NCBI GenBank assembly: GCA_020080175.1
Contig: JAGHQL010000014.1
Span: forward strand, 161,610 to 225,609
Direction: 5' to 3'
Source of the DNA: Glutinoglossum americanum
Taxonomy: Eukaryota; Ascomycota; Geoglossomycetes; Geoglossales; Geoglossaceae
Length of the DNA: 64,000 nucleotides
Below are positions 35,436 to 46,719 of this stretch, in pieces. How positions within the stretch are numbered: the first letter of the stretch is position 1; every line of letters begins with the position of its first letter. The notes under the pieces are model-generated. The model saw only the letters and a program-made list of their open reading frames with translations. It did no database searches and was not told where the DNA came from. The translations under genes and the position numbers were made by a program.

Positions 35436-37274
35436 TTACACCAGTACAATCTCCTTCAATTCCCGCTCAGTCCCACCCAGAAGCTCAAATACCTCTCCAT
35501 CCATAATGCCATGAACGTATGAATCCCCGAGGATAGCGTAGCATCTCCTTGAGCACAGCTTTATCGCCGCCCTAATCGCCCGCGGGAAGTCCGCGCCTTG
35601 CATCAAAAATCCAAAGGCCTTCCGCAACTGGCTCGCTCGAGATAGAGGGCGTATGATGTACGGCACGCTACCGCCAGCCAGGACGACGACCAAATCCCCC
35701 TCCTCGCATTTCTGCGGCGCAAACCCAAAGTACCCTTTTTCCGTCGTGAAAAATCGTCTGCCGTTGGTCGCCGTTTCGGTGTCTAGTATGATGTGATTGG
35801 TTTCGTTATCCCAGAGCACAGGGTTAGGGTAAGGAGACGCTGTGAAGGCCGCCCATCTGGAGTATCTCGATAGGTCCGTTGAGCCTTTGAGGCGTCGGCT
35901 GGACCGGCCGGAGTCCTTCAGGGACGTCTCGATGCCTCCGCACAACGTGTGCCAAAATGCCACTAGCCGCGAATCGCTGGTTTGGCAGTATAGTCCTTCA
36001 GACGAGTTGTCGAGGCCGGCAAGCCTGTGCAGCTCTTTTAGGGACCCCGGCTCTTCGTTGTATTCGAGTAGAGACGTATCGCCGGTGGCTGTGACCGCGT
36101 CGAATATGACGCCTCGTGTAGCAAGCATCCCGTGAGAAATGAGCTTGACTTCAGCAGGCATGTCGAGAGAGGCGGAGAACCATTTAAGATTGGCCAGCCG
36201 ATTCTCGTAGACTTCGTCCCATGCAAATGACCCGGTCCAATTCGGTATGAATGATGGCAGTTTGGGGTTTTGATGTTCAAACAGATGGCTGAGGAATTCG
36301 AGTTTTCCGGTTCGCTCGACGGACTTGATTGCGACAGCTTCGCATACTTGCTCTGGGGAGAGCGTGTAATCGGGCTCCACAAGATTAGCATATTCCCCGG
36401 TCCCTAAGCCTAGCATGCCGTATACCCTGTCCCGAGGATCAGTAACCTCTCGTTTGCAAAAGGTTGCTATTCCACCGAGTACGCTATACGAGTTGTCTCT
36501 AGTCTTACTAATGAAGTCCAATCTAGCTGGCCGTGTGAAGGATTCCGTCAGGCTCAATTCAGATTCTGGATGGGGATAGTCTAATACGTTTTGCGCGCAG
36601 CACCGATCTTTGTGACTCCAAAAGTTTTCCTTGGCCATACACATTGTCTCACGAGTGACCAAACTTCTGGAACATTGGAAAACCAGCTTTCGGGCCAGGA
36701 TGAATTCTTGAACTGTCCATGTGCGCTTCCACCAAGGCAGGTCGAAGAGGCGGATAACGTGTCCAGAAAGCTCCATAGAATCTAAATCTAGTCCGTTCAC
36801 ACTAATACTTGGGTTTAGCGACGGGTCCAAATGGAGAGTTTCATCCTCCCCCAATCTTCGCAAGAGCTCCATTGCCATATCGCTACCATGCCAGCCTTCG
36901 CCCAGCCAAACGACAACTTGAAAAGCTTGTCCATAAATGTAACTCATGAGGGAGACCTGATACGTTCTCTCTCTGAGATCAGACTGGTTAATACAGAGGG
37001 CATCGACCCAGAGAGCCCGCTCCTGGTCTTGAAGCTGCAAATGCCTCAGAGCCGAGTGGAGGTTTGCAGTGATGGGAACTGAGCGTCCCTCAACCTCGAG
37101 AGAGCGAGAATCGTTGATATCTCCCCACACATATGACAGAGCCTCGTAGTGAGGTTTATCGTCAAGCAAGACGACGGTGAACCGACATCTGATCGCATCG
37201 TCGTCGGATGGGGCTGGGCTGAGGTGCATCAGCCGAATGAAGTTTTGGTCGGTGTCCAGTGGAGTGTAAGCCAT
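35436..37274 (-). CDS. HET domain (heterokaryon incompatibility) protein
   Basis: A single exon of 612 aa from the ATG at 37274; the open frame extends 45 codons further upstream, but MAYTPLDTDQNFIRLMHLSP is the usual HET protein start. The HET domain occupies residues about 40-200: HYEALSYVWGD, LWVDALCINQSDLRERTYQV, MSYIYGQAFQVVVWLGE, then LPWWKRTWTVQEFILA. The C-terminal half has the common FFTTEKGYFGFAPQKCEEGD and DLVVVLAGGSVPYIIRP elements and ends with CYAILGDSYVHGIMDGEVF. HET proteins act in the cytosol to trigger regulated cell death after non-self fusion. The gene is intact and lies next to an NLR on the opposite strand, a frequent combination in accessory fungal regions. Confidence 0.92.
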   Translation of the reverse strand: MAYTPLDTDQNFIRLMHLSPAPSDDDAIRCRFTVVLLDDKPHYEALSYVWGDINDSRSLEVEGRSVPITANLHSALRHLQLQDQERALWVDALCINQSDLRERTYQVSLMSYIYGQAFQVVVWLGEGWHGSDMAMELLRRLGEDETLHLDPSLNPSISVNGLDLDSMELSGHVIRLFDLPWWKRTWTVQEFILARKLVFQCSRSLVTRETMCMAKENFWSHKDRCCAQNVLDYPHPESELSLTESFTRPARLDFISKTRDNSYSVLGGIATFCKREVTDPRDRVYGMLGLGTGEYANLVEPDYTLSPEQVCEAVAIKSVERTGKLEFLSHLFEHQNPKLPSFIPNWTGSFAWDEVYENRLANLKWFSASLDMPAEVKLISHGMLATRGVIFDAVTATGDTSLLEYNEEPGSLKELHRLAGLDNSSEGLYCQTSDSRLVAFWHTLCGGIETSLKDSGRSSRRLKGSTDLSRYSRWAAFTASPYPNPVLWDNETNHIILDTETATNGRRFFTTEKGYFGFAPQKCEEGDLVVVLAGGSVPYIIRPLSRASQLRKAFGFLMQGADFPRAIRAAIKLCSRRCYAILGDSYVHGIMDGEVFELLGGTERELKEIVLV

Positions 37275-37728
37275 GGCGCATATTCGAGCCCTCGAAGAAT
37301 ATGAATTGAAATCGCCAAGAGGCGCGGGAATAGTTTTTATATCATGATTGAAGTTGAGCAGGGAAGCTAGAGGCGAGAAAAGATGGACAGGCAAAGCTGC
37401 CCCTGCCAAGCCCGTGACTAATAGCTCTCTCGCTAATCCCCCGCTAAATTAAGCACCACAACCCCGATACCACCGGCTCACTCCCGAGGAATTGTGCATG
37501 CATCGCAGCGTCAAAACCAAAGCCCGCGACTCCATCCCTAGGATTGCTGGTGCATAAGCTAACCAGCCACGCAGTGTTGGTGCCCGGCCTCTGGGGGAAA
37601 AGAGGGACCCTCACCGTGGAGCCGCAGCATGCCAGGACCCAAGCACTCACGGTTACTACTTTTTATAGATTAGAAATTACCACGACCACGTCTAGATATA
37701 TACACACACACCCACCCATCCCCTCGCC
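37275..37728. other. Upstream region of the HET gene
   Basis: About 450 bp between two minus-strand genes. No gene is seen. It should contain the HET promoter and the 3' end of the next gene. Confidence 0.45.
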
Positions 37729-40238
37729 TCAGCCCGCCGCCTTCCCGTCGCCACCCCCCCCGCCATCACCGCCACCCACCGGCCACAACCCAGCATACCT
37801 CCCGCCCCTCACGATCCCCCCAACCTCCCCCTCGACCCCAAACGCGCAATGCGCGACGCCCCCGGCCCCGCCCTCCACCTCCCCAAACTTCAGCCCGACG
37901 CCCCGCCCGCCCCACCTCCTCCGCCCGCCCAGACACGCCCCGCGGCTCAGCGCGTCCAGCGTCGGGTTGCGCGTGGTGGCGACGATGCGCGAAAACGCCA
38001 CGTCCGAGTCGACGCCGTTGGCGCGCATGGCGGCGAGGCCGGCCAGCAGCGAGGCCAGGGCCGCCGCGATCACGCCCGCGTACGCCGGCCAGAGGTTGTG
38101 CACGTTGTAGTGGAAGAGGAGGGCGGTGCGGGATTTGGTGCAGGGGGCTGGGGTGAGGGTGTTGATTATGAGGTGGGTGTCGGAGAGGAGGGTTATGAGG
38201 AGGTCTTCGTAGTAGTGCTGGAAGGCTTCTTGGAGGTTTGGGACGGGGGTCTGGGGGTCGGTTAGCGGTTTCTCTTTTTTCTTTTTTTTTTCTTTTTTTT
38301 TTTTTCTTTTGGTCTTGTAATCTAGGGGGTTGGTTAGTGGTGGTTGGGTGGTTTCTTACAAAGTTATGCTGGTCCACGAGCCTCGTCCCTGACGCGTCGG
38401 TGGTCGCTATAGGCACCCCCGCCGCCTCTGGCTTGCCGGGCGGCGTTTCCCACGAGATGGCGCCAGTGAGGGGAGACCGGATCAGGAAGCCGAGGGAGTG
38501 GTAGGCCGCCGTGAGCTTGTAGCGCGGGACGTTTTCGGCCGGGTTTGGGCGGACCCAGTTGGATTCTGGGAGGCTGGTGTTCGAGTCCAGCGTCCCGTTC
38601 GGGAACTTCCCTAGGGTCGTGTCGATGATCGGGCGGAGGAACGTCTTCTTTGTGACTTTGGCGTCCTGCTGTCCCAACACGTGGCTAAATAGGAATTCGT
38701 AATCCGTCTCGTAGTGTTCGCACTTGAAGATCTTGGGGGTCTTGACCGTCGTCCAATTCGCTGCGTATTTCGAATCGGCTGGGTATTTCTCGGTCGTGTT
38801 GACGACGTACCCGATCCACACTACGGGCTCCGTCTTGAAGACTCCGAGGTCGGAAGGTAGGTCGCCCCCATCGATAGGCTCTCCGTACTGGGAGGGAGTC
38901 TGGGGGTTGGGGTATTCGCCTTGGTCGACGACGGCTTGGTAGATGTTCGCTCCCTCAGGCGCTAGGCTGCTCGTGTTAAACGGCGCACCCATCTTGGCGA
39001 GCTCGGTGGTGTTGGAATCTACGCCGCTGGCCAGCTCTGTACATTTATAACCGGGCCCGGTGAACTTGACGTGGTACGTGCAGTTCCAGCCTGGTCCGCA
39101 AGCCTGCTCGGAGACTCCCTCTCGCTGGATGGGCTTTCCCCAGTACCTGTTCATCGAGTCCAAGCGGATTGCGTTCTTGCTCGGTCCCGTCCAGTAGTCG
39201 AACCAGCCGGGTTTGGTGGCAAATTTGTCGGTGGTGTTGGACAGGGTAAGGGAGATGCCGAAGGAGCCGTCGATGTCGGGGGGGTGGCGGTAGTTGTTGT
39301 GGGTTTCCGGGGTGAAGTTTAGAGTTGGGACCGCGGGGCAGATGGTTGCGTTTGTGAGGGTGACGAAGCCGGATGTGAGGGCGGCAGGGGAAAGGACGGC
39401 CGCTAGCGGGATGAGCCTTCACGTTCGTGTCAGTTGAGGTTTCCCGCGTGTAGGGCTAAATCGGGGCGATTCCGCCTCACCAAATAGCCACGGCCATGGC
39501 CGTGGCGACCTTTGCTTCCCGGATCATCTCCCACTGGAAAAACAGGGTCGGATCATCCGCAACCCCAAACAGGCCATCGATGGCACCCAACCCCAGCGTC
39601 TTCCTCCGAAAAGTATACCAGATCCGCTGCCGATACGAAAGCACCACGCACCCCACGAGCGTCGCCTTTGTGAACACAGCCATCGCCGTCCCGACTCTGA
39701 TCTTCTGGAGCTGGTCGTGCGATTCTTGGCCGGCCAGAGAGGCGTAAAATAGGTGGTGGGACATGGCGCCCAGGATGCCGAGGATGAAGAGCGCGATCAT
39801 GCTGAAGGGTGTCCACCAGTGGATCCCCCATACCTGCTCGTCGTCGGGAGCGGCGGGCGGTCCCCCAGGGTGGCCCCGGAGCAGGTATTGCGTGTCGGAC
39901 ATGGACGAGGTCCGCCCCGTCGTTCGCGAGTCGAGCGTGTTGACCGAGTTTGACGAGTACGAGGCCACGGATTTCCGCGCGGGGACCTCGCGGAAATTCC
40001 GTGGGATCGGCGAGTACTGTTGCGTGGAGCCCCCGCTGCCGCGGAAGAAGGGCGCCTGGGGCGAGGCTGGGGAGTACGGGGAGTACGGTGAGCCGCCCGA
40101 CTCTCGGCGCCGGTGCCGCTGCTGGAACGAATCCATCTCGAATACATTCGTGTGGGATGGAGACTGGATTTCCGGGGAGAGCGTGAGAGGCATCGATTGC
40201 CGGTTCGACTGCCACCCGTACGACGACCTATCCGCCAT
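37729..40238 (-). CDS. Four-helix membrane protein with a glycosylated extracellular domain (fungal 'deformylase-like' family)
   Basis: Three exons (40238-39481, 39416-38360, 38250-37729) join in phase to 778 aa. Residues 1-135 are Ser/Pro/Tyr-rich and cytosolic. Two helices follow (FSMIALFILGILGAMSHHLF, TAMAVFTKATLVGCVVLSY), then a third (ATAMAVAIWLIPLAAVL). An extracellular region of about 370 residues carries at least eight N-x-S/T sites (NAT, NTT, NCT, NTS, NWT, NGT) and Cys pairs. A fourth helix (AYAGVIAAALASLLAGL) and a Gly-rich tail end the protein. This layout matches a widespread fungal family often labelled formylmethionine-deformylase-like in databases; that label does not reflect a demonstrated activity, and no deformylase metal motif is seen. 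The second intron (109 bp) is almost pure purine on the coding strand. Confidence 0.75.
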
Positions 40239-41999
40239 TATTCGGGGAGCGTCGTGCAGGCGATCGGAATATTAAGAATATTAAGAACGCTAAGAATACC
40301 AAGAATGTCAAGAAGATTACAGAGAGGAAAAGAGTAGGTAGGAAACGCAAGGCCGCAAGGTGGCCAAGCGTAGCCAGACGGTTTAGCTTCGACGAGGCAC
40401 CGCCCGGAAGTGCAAATTGCGAGCCAAGAGCCTTATATACGATACGCCGCAGCCAAGCGCGCCGGAATGTTTCAGCCTCGTCTATTATCATCATTCACCA
40501 AAGGCGGCGTTGCGGGTCAAGAGCAGGAATTGTTTTGGGAGATTGTTGGCGAACGGGTGTGCACGCCAAGACAAAGCAGGCGTTTGGGGCAGGTTTGACA
40601 GGTTTTGGGCAGGCTGGGCAGGGTTGGCAGGCTGCAAAGGCTGGGGAAAGGGACAGGTGGGGGCCGCAGCCAAGAGGCCGCCGATGGGCGCCAACCCGGG
40701 GAACGGTGGCTGCGCGCATAGCTGCAGAGGGAATCGAAGGAGGAGAAGGATCAATTGAGGGCTGTACAGGCCACAATCGAACAGAAAAGCGAGTGCCGGG
40801 TCGATTGCGAGCATCTCACGCCTCTCGAACCACGCACCCCTTGTGCGGACGAGTTCCAAGACGGGGTGGCAAACTCGCCAACCCTAAACCCCCGGACGCC
40901 ACGCGCTGACTCGCCACCAACGAGAAGCGCGAGAGACCACATCCAGAGACACTGGCGCAGGTGACCCGATCCTCCACGTCTCCCTCTGCCGACGAGGCAA
41001 AGCAGGACGGGCGGAGCGAAAACACCCAGTGCGTCCTGGGCAGCCGGAACCGCGAAAAACGACCCCGTGTGCCAGGCTCCAGCGTTTTCGCCGCACCCAC
41101 GACGCTCTGTTCCACGCGTCGCCGAGCCTGCGCAGCGGCGGGGTGAGACACTCCCCGGGGCTGCTTTTGCGCGACGGCTTTCTCCGCCGCGGCTCGACGC
41201 GAGCGATTCCGGGGGCGCCGGGCCTGGCGGTTCGTCCCGGGCGCTGCTAAACCGGCGGGGCTTTTGTCTCGGTCTGCGGCGCTGGCGCCGTCCTCCCGGC
41301 AAAAAAAGCTTGGTTGGGATTCCGCATCGTGGAGTCACGGCTGGTGTGGTGTGGTGTGTGCGATAATCTCCACCGCGTGTATGGAGAGGGCTTGTTCACG
41401 CTTCTGGGGATTTAGTCGCATCGGCGCAGCGACAGCGCCAGGAGCGGGAGCGGATCGGCGAGGGAGATTACCCAAGAGGCGTTTGATGCAAAAAAAAAAA
41501 AAAAATTTTTTTTCTCTTTTTTAATTTCCGGCCCCTCATAGATAATTTTCACGCGTCAAGAATTTTGGCAGGAAGGCCGACCCGGAGAAACCACGCGGTA
41601 GGGGAAACCCTTGAGATTTTTTTTTTTAAAGGGCTAGTTTCTGGCTATTCTACCCTCTCATACGATAAATATTTCGGAAACTCGGGGGTTGCGTGCGGTG
41701 AGTAAATTTTAACTTAGCTTGCGCGAACGGATCCTGCTCGTCGAGTCCCTGCGAAAGACTTTTGTACCGAGTTACTGCTTGGATGAGTGGTGACTTGTCG
41801 CTAATTGCCAAAAATAGGTAAGCCATCCTCTTGGTCGGGGATTGGCCTGTGTTCCCTATCCCAAGGTTTTGGAAGGTATGGGTGAGGAAGAGAGGGGCAA
41901 GAAATAGTATATGGTGTATTTTCGAAAGGTAGTAAGAAAATTAACAGCCGTATTGTCGTGACTCGGTAAATTCTGCAGTATCCGACTAAACCAAGAAAA
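40239..41999. other. GC-rich upstream region and A16T8 tract, no gene seen
   Basis: The first 1.1 kb is GC-rich with many overlapping low-complexity frames on both strands and no protein motif. A TATATAAG on the minus strand about 195 bp upstream of 40238 may serve that gene. An A16T8 tract (41490-41513) marks a switch to AT-rich DNA. Confidence 0.45.
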
Positions 42000-43645
42000 A
42001 GGCATGTCGCTGTAGTCATCATCCTTATTTTGAGCTTGATTCCGGGCTGTTTTTTTCCACGGTGTTTCTTGAGATGAGCTTTCCCTAGCTCCTCAAGAAC
42101 TTCGACACACCCGTCGTCGTACGTGTCTCTCCTGGTGATATCCATGTAGGTCTCGCACTTTAATGAAAGAACGGTTGGGACTACCCCACACTCCGGCGGC
42201 TTCTCAACAGCCGCCTGTTTATACTCTTTTGCTCGGTATCCTGCAGCAGCAAAATGAAGGGTACTCCACCCTAGATGCGTCTCTCGAACTGTTGGATCCG
42301 CAGATCCACGGTCCAGCAGGTGGACTAGAAGTTCCGCATCTCCTGCGCATGCGACGAAGTGCGGCGGCGACCGGTAGTGGGCTAACACCAAAATTGTCTT
42401 GAAAGCTTATATGTTCGCACCGTGTGACAGAAGTAGTTCCATGACGGGCACATGCCCATGAAGGCTCCCTAGGGTGAGAGAAGTCTGGCTAGAGGCATTT
42501 AAGGCGTCAACCGCCGCCCCATGCGAGTGGCGCCTCGACCAACTTGGCGTTGCCTTTTGCTGAAGCTTCGCACAAAGCATTGTCGATCCCGGGCAGCGTA
42601 GTTACATTAGCGCCAAGCGAGGTAAGGGTTATAGTAATAGACTCTCTATCTCCAGCTACTGCGAAGAGTGAGGCCGTATGTCCAGATATGTTTGGTAGAT
42701 TGACAGATGCTCCTAAATCCAAAAGGGTTGCCGCGATGGCTTCTGGCGGGACGGAGATACCGTCATGAGCGACGTGGTTCCTGAAGCGGATTGTGCATCC
42801 ACATCTGCTCCCAAGACAACAAGCTCCCGAACTAGAGATGGGATACCACTATCAGCAGCCCAAAGTAGTGGTGACCATCCTTCACTGGTCTGAATGTTCA
42901 CATTCGCCCAGCGAGCCAAGAGCTTTGAGATCAACACCTCGTTGGAATGGATAACATCACTGGTGAGCGCAATAACCCCTCTTCTATCCTGCAAGTCGAT
43001 ATCCGCGCTAGCAGCCAGGAGTAGATCTACAAGTATCTCACTACTAGCTCTGGCTGCTAGGAGTAGTGGCGGCGATCCCAAATCACCCAGAGCATTTGGA
43101 TCGGCGCCGCGATTTAAAAGTTCTTCCGCAATCCGAAGATGCCCTACATTAGTTAGTAGGGGTTCCAGCAACGGGAAGACTGTGACACATACCGGATTTG
43201 TGCACTGGTGTATACACTCAGGGCGAGCAAATGCCCTCGCAATGTGCGTTCGAGATGGCGAACATGCTTTTCTCGAAACAAATACCATGGTATCTTCCTC
43301 CACTCTCGCTTTACCCTGTTACCCCTGCCATTCAATAAGGTTTCCGTGTACGACCTCGATCGCCGCAGGAACGCCCCAACGATCCGGCCACAGATTTGTG
43401 TCTCCGTAGTGATGCCATTGATTATCGACGATGCCTTCCGCCTTTCTAGTAGAGAGGTGACCTTTTCCTAATCGTAGAATACTTTCTCGGCCTCTTCGAG
43501 AGCCTTGGTTGGCGAAGCTAGGAGCCGGATGAGAGAGCGAAGTTCATGGGTGGAACCGCAGCTCTACGAAAGTGCCTTGCTCAGGTCATTCAGGGGTTTA
43601 ATGACAGCAACGAAATCTCCCACAGAGAGTCCGAATGGCACAATC
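42000..43645 (-). pseudogene. Decayed Fungal_N / ankyrin-repeat gene
   Basis: On the minus strand the reading starts near 43645 with VPFGLSVGDFVAVIKPLNDL, the signature of the fungal N-terminal STAND domain (Fungal_N). It continues through TKALEEAEKVFYD, a stop, and LLERRKASSIINGI. Ankyrin repeats follow from about 43180: LRIAEELLNRGADPNAL, SPPLLLAARASSEILVDLLL, SPLLWAADSGIPSLVRELVV, GASVNLPNISGHTASLFAVA, HGHVPVMELLLSHGANI and GDAELLVHLLDRGSADPTV. Continuing the repeats requires frame changes near 42750 and 42530 and passing a stop near 42400. The original protein would have been an NTPase-less or NTPase-lost ankyrin receptor. Some breaks could be introns, but the in-frame stops inside repeat units argue for decay. 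Confidence 0.72.
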
Positions 43646-44806
43646 CTGCCTGCATTCTCACTTAAGGTTTTCCAATGGTTGTGCTCAATAATATTAATCT
43701 GGGTGGTTTTAATCCAGCTCTATGCCGCATTAACGGTGGAAGCTCAGCCGCACTGAAGTAGGAATATCACGTGATTAACACGCTCCACAGCGACCAATAA
43801 AGAATGGAGGACGACCCCACAGTGCAAAGGAAAATGCCCCAAGAAATGGCTAGCGTGGTGTGGGTTAAAAGTATGTGCATAGAGGCATGCCTCATCTATA
43901 TCCTTGCAGGTGAGCCGATCCCTAGCGCCTGATTTTAAGATAACCATCAGCTACCAGGTAAACGAGCTATCCACGAACTTCCGGAGAGCTTCCTCATCGC
44001 TAGTACTAAGTTAGTTTAATGTCATAAGCCTAGTAGGGGCAGCTTTATTAATGAGGCTTATCCCTATTCTAATTCAACGTCCTTCTACCCACTGATTGAA
44101 CCTTTGCCTCGGTATATAGGAGGTAGCTAGTGCTAAGATAGAGGCAGTGCTGAGAGCATAGCTGCACACACACCGACGCTCCCACGCTAGTGGAGATGCT
44201 ACCGAGAAACTTTGTTGGTTAGAGCACTATAGCAAAGTTCACCATGCAGGGTGTGTGTAGTTATGCTGGCTCTGCCAGGCATGTACTCGTGCGGTACGTA
44301 ATGGCAGCGGTTGACTAAATGCTGTCGGACTGAGTGTTCGACTGGTAGGCTGTTATACCTCCTGGATGTTACACTCAAGTTACTCAACCAACGGACTCAA
44401 TGTGCGATTCTGGCCTACCACTATCAGCAATAACGGTAATTATTAACTGCGGGATTTGCTCGTTGAATGCAATTGGGGTGATCGCGAATTCTATAACACT
44501 ACGGGTCTTATTTACCGGGCATGTGGTAGCTCCTAGATGACTAATCATGATGGGGTATAAGAAGGCGTTTCAGAACACTTGCCCTCCACATCTCTTCAAA
44601 TTGTCACTGCGAGGCCGGCCTCCTGTTGTTGGAAGCAAGCCGATGTTAGCTCTGGTGTTAATTATGCCATGACGCTAGTGCCCCAGCCTCGCCCTAGCGT
44701 TAACACTAGGTCTATTTATTCTGTCCATCTCCTACTTCTCATGTATTCTAACCACACTACGTAATACAAGACTTTCTGCTTAAATGCTCTGTTTCTCAAC
44801 ACCAGT
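43646..44806. other. Intergenic region with a dispersed repeat
   Basis: No gene is seen. It contains the second copy of the repeat first found at 2.5 kb (about 44028-44120). Confidence 0.5.
44025..44125 (+). repeat. Dispersed repeat, copy 2
   Basis: GGGGCAGCTTTATTAA and the TTCTACC...TTGAACCTTTGCCTC end match the copy at about 2475-2575 in the same orientation. The copies lie 41.5 kb apart and differ by scattered single-base changes. Confidence 0.6.
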
Positions 44807-45559
44807 ATGAACGCCAACTCGAAAGCCAACTTCTTTTCTCTCCCCCCCGAGATTCGGGCCGAAATATACGAGCTCTCTCTAGTCTTACTAAAAGATACCA
44901 TCTGGGTTAAATCCCCACTCAAAAAGGGCGAAGCCGAGGACCCCGACATTGACTCTTTCTTCAATGATCCTATCCGACGCCTCTCGCCTGCCCTCCTGCG
45001 TGTTAGCCGCCAGATCAACTTGGAAGCCACGCCCATATTCTACAGAAAGAACAGCTTCGGCTTCATCGGCGACAGCCCCTACACTGATCTGCGCGTCTTC
45101 CTCCATGAGATCGGGGAAGCGAACCGAGCCTGCTTGGGCCGGCTGGATATCAGGCTGCCAATAATAAAGAAAGTGTGGGTATCTCCCGTTGACGGGGCTA
45201 GCTTTGATCCCAAGGATACGGAGCAGTGGCCTCAGTTCAACACGTCTCTTGTACAGCGGTATTGCTTCACAGGTGAGGGGGTTGAAGAGGCGCTGCAGGG
45301 CCTCGAGCTGCGGTGCCCCAATCTCAAGGGGATCTGGTTGCGGGTGGGGTTCGATGATAAGATTGGCGCTGAGAAGTTGGAGGCGTTAGAACGGCTGCGA
45401 CGCATTGGAGAGGTGCGGGTTGTTGTCCTCGAGTTGCCGTATGTCGAAGGGAACGCATATATAAATGCCACCCGCGGCGCACTCGATATCCTTGAGGGGT
45501 GGGGCTGGACCATATGTCGCAATAATGGGGATTCACCTGAGAAGTGGTTTCTCTTTTAA
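44807..45559 (+). CDS. LPPEIR-start (F-box/2EXR-like) protein, paralogue A
   Basis: A single exon of 250 aa. It opens with FFSLPPEIRAEIYELSLVLL, the short helical motif that starts fungal F-box/2EXR-type proteins. Then come LSPALLRVSRQINLEATPIF, FYRKNSFGFIGD, CPNLKGIWLRVGFDDKI and VVVLELPYVEGNAYIN, ending KWFLF. The order and spacing of these blocks are shared with two minus-strand genes in the window (48607-49383, 49913-50704), including the WVN/KSP stretch, the NxFGF(I/A)G element and the K(W/Y)FL(F/Y) terminus. The role is unknown. If F-box-like, it would recruit a substrate to an SCF ubiquitin ligase, but no substrate-binding repeat is visible. Confidence 0.75.
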   Translation: MNANSKANFFSLPPEIRAEIYELSLVLLKDTIWVKSPLKKGEAEDPDIDSFFNDPIRRLSPALLRVSRQINLEATPIFYRKNSFGFIGDSPYTDLRVFLHEIGEANRACLGRLDIRLPIIKKVWVSPVDGASFDPKDTEQWPQFNTSLVQRYCFTGEGVEEALQGLELRCPNLKGIWLRVGFDDKIGAEKLEALERLRRIGEVRVVVLELPYVEGNAYINATRGALDILEGWGWTICRNNGDSPEKWFLF

Positions 45560-46719
45560 TTTTGCTGTTCATTTTATAGGCGGGGCAGCGGTTCGTATTC
45601 TGTGGTTGCGAAGACTAGCTAACATGTGTGGAGGTTGGCTGGTGATAACACTGCGTATGAGCACAGCGCCCACTTCCAAAATCACTACGGTGGGCTGCCG
45701 TCCCTGGCCATTTCTAAAGCCGTTATTAGCGGAATGGAGGTTATTTCTTTGAAAGCCCGCTCCCGCTGTCCACTTAATTAACTGTATTTTAACACTGAGC
45801 ACTGTTGCATTTCCCTCTCCTGCTCTGTTTGATTGTCATATTGTGTTCCATATTGGTCATTGTACTTCATGCCATCTGGAGACTGCCAGGTCCGGTCTCC
45901 TTTTTCTTCTTTCCGTCCATATCTATGCCACAGTCCTATGCAGTTTGAGCTGATGCAATCGCTTCGCCCATCCCGAGCACGGCAACAGACCCGCTGCAAT
46001 GCAACATGCAGGCCACGACAGGGTATGTATTCTGCGAGCAAACATGCCGAAAGGACAAACGTATACACGAGACGCCGAATTAAAAAGTAGCTCGCAAACC
46101 CTCCGAGTTCTACATCCGCAACAGCCCCTCACGCACCCGGCAAACAACCGCACGCCCACCCTCGTGCTCTATAACTAGCGATTGTCGAGACAGGGATGGC
46201 GTAGACGGAAGAGTAGCGAGGGTAACGTTTGATTGACGATCTGTATGCGAAGCTATACCGAAGGCCAAGTCAAGTAGAGGAATTGATGGGGTTTGGATAG
46301 ATAGTGTTAATACTGGCACTGCAGGACTGCATTGGTTATTCTCTTGACGACCTAATCTCTGAGAGGTGGAGTCGCTGTGGTAATCAATGGTGGTGTTCAT
46401 TTATGGCTATCGTTTTAATCACTACCTATGCCTTTGCAGACTCTTGATGTACAATCCTCGCCGAACGATGTAATCCCGATCCACTGTTGGTTAGTTACAG
46501 TGGGTAAACACATGAAGCCTCGCGCCCGCCCAGCTTCACATGCGAAACAAATCATCGAAGTGGCGTTACGCTAGGATGACCCCGCACCTCACCTCCATCA
46601 CCCCCATCGCTCAATAAAACCAAATCAAACTCCATCCCCAAACGAGCTTCTCTGCGTTTTTCTGGCATACACGGTAATCTAACTAGATTTAAAAACTAAT
46701 AACCAGCTACCCGGCTGCC
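45560..46719. other. Intergenic, no gene supported
   Basis: About 1.2 kb. A 96-codon minus-strand frame (46110-46400) has no motif and is left out. Confidence 0.45.
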
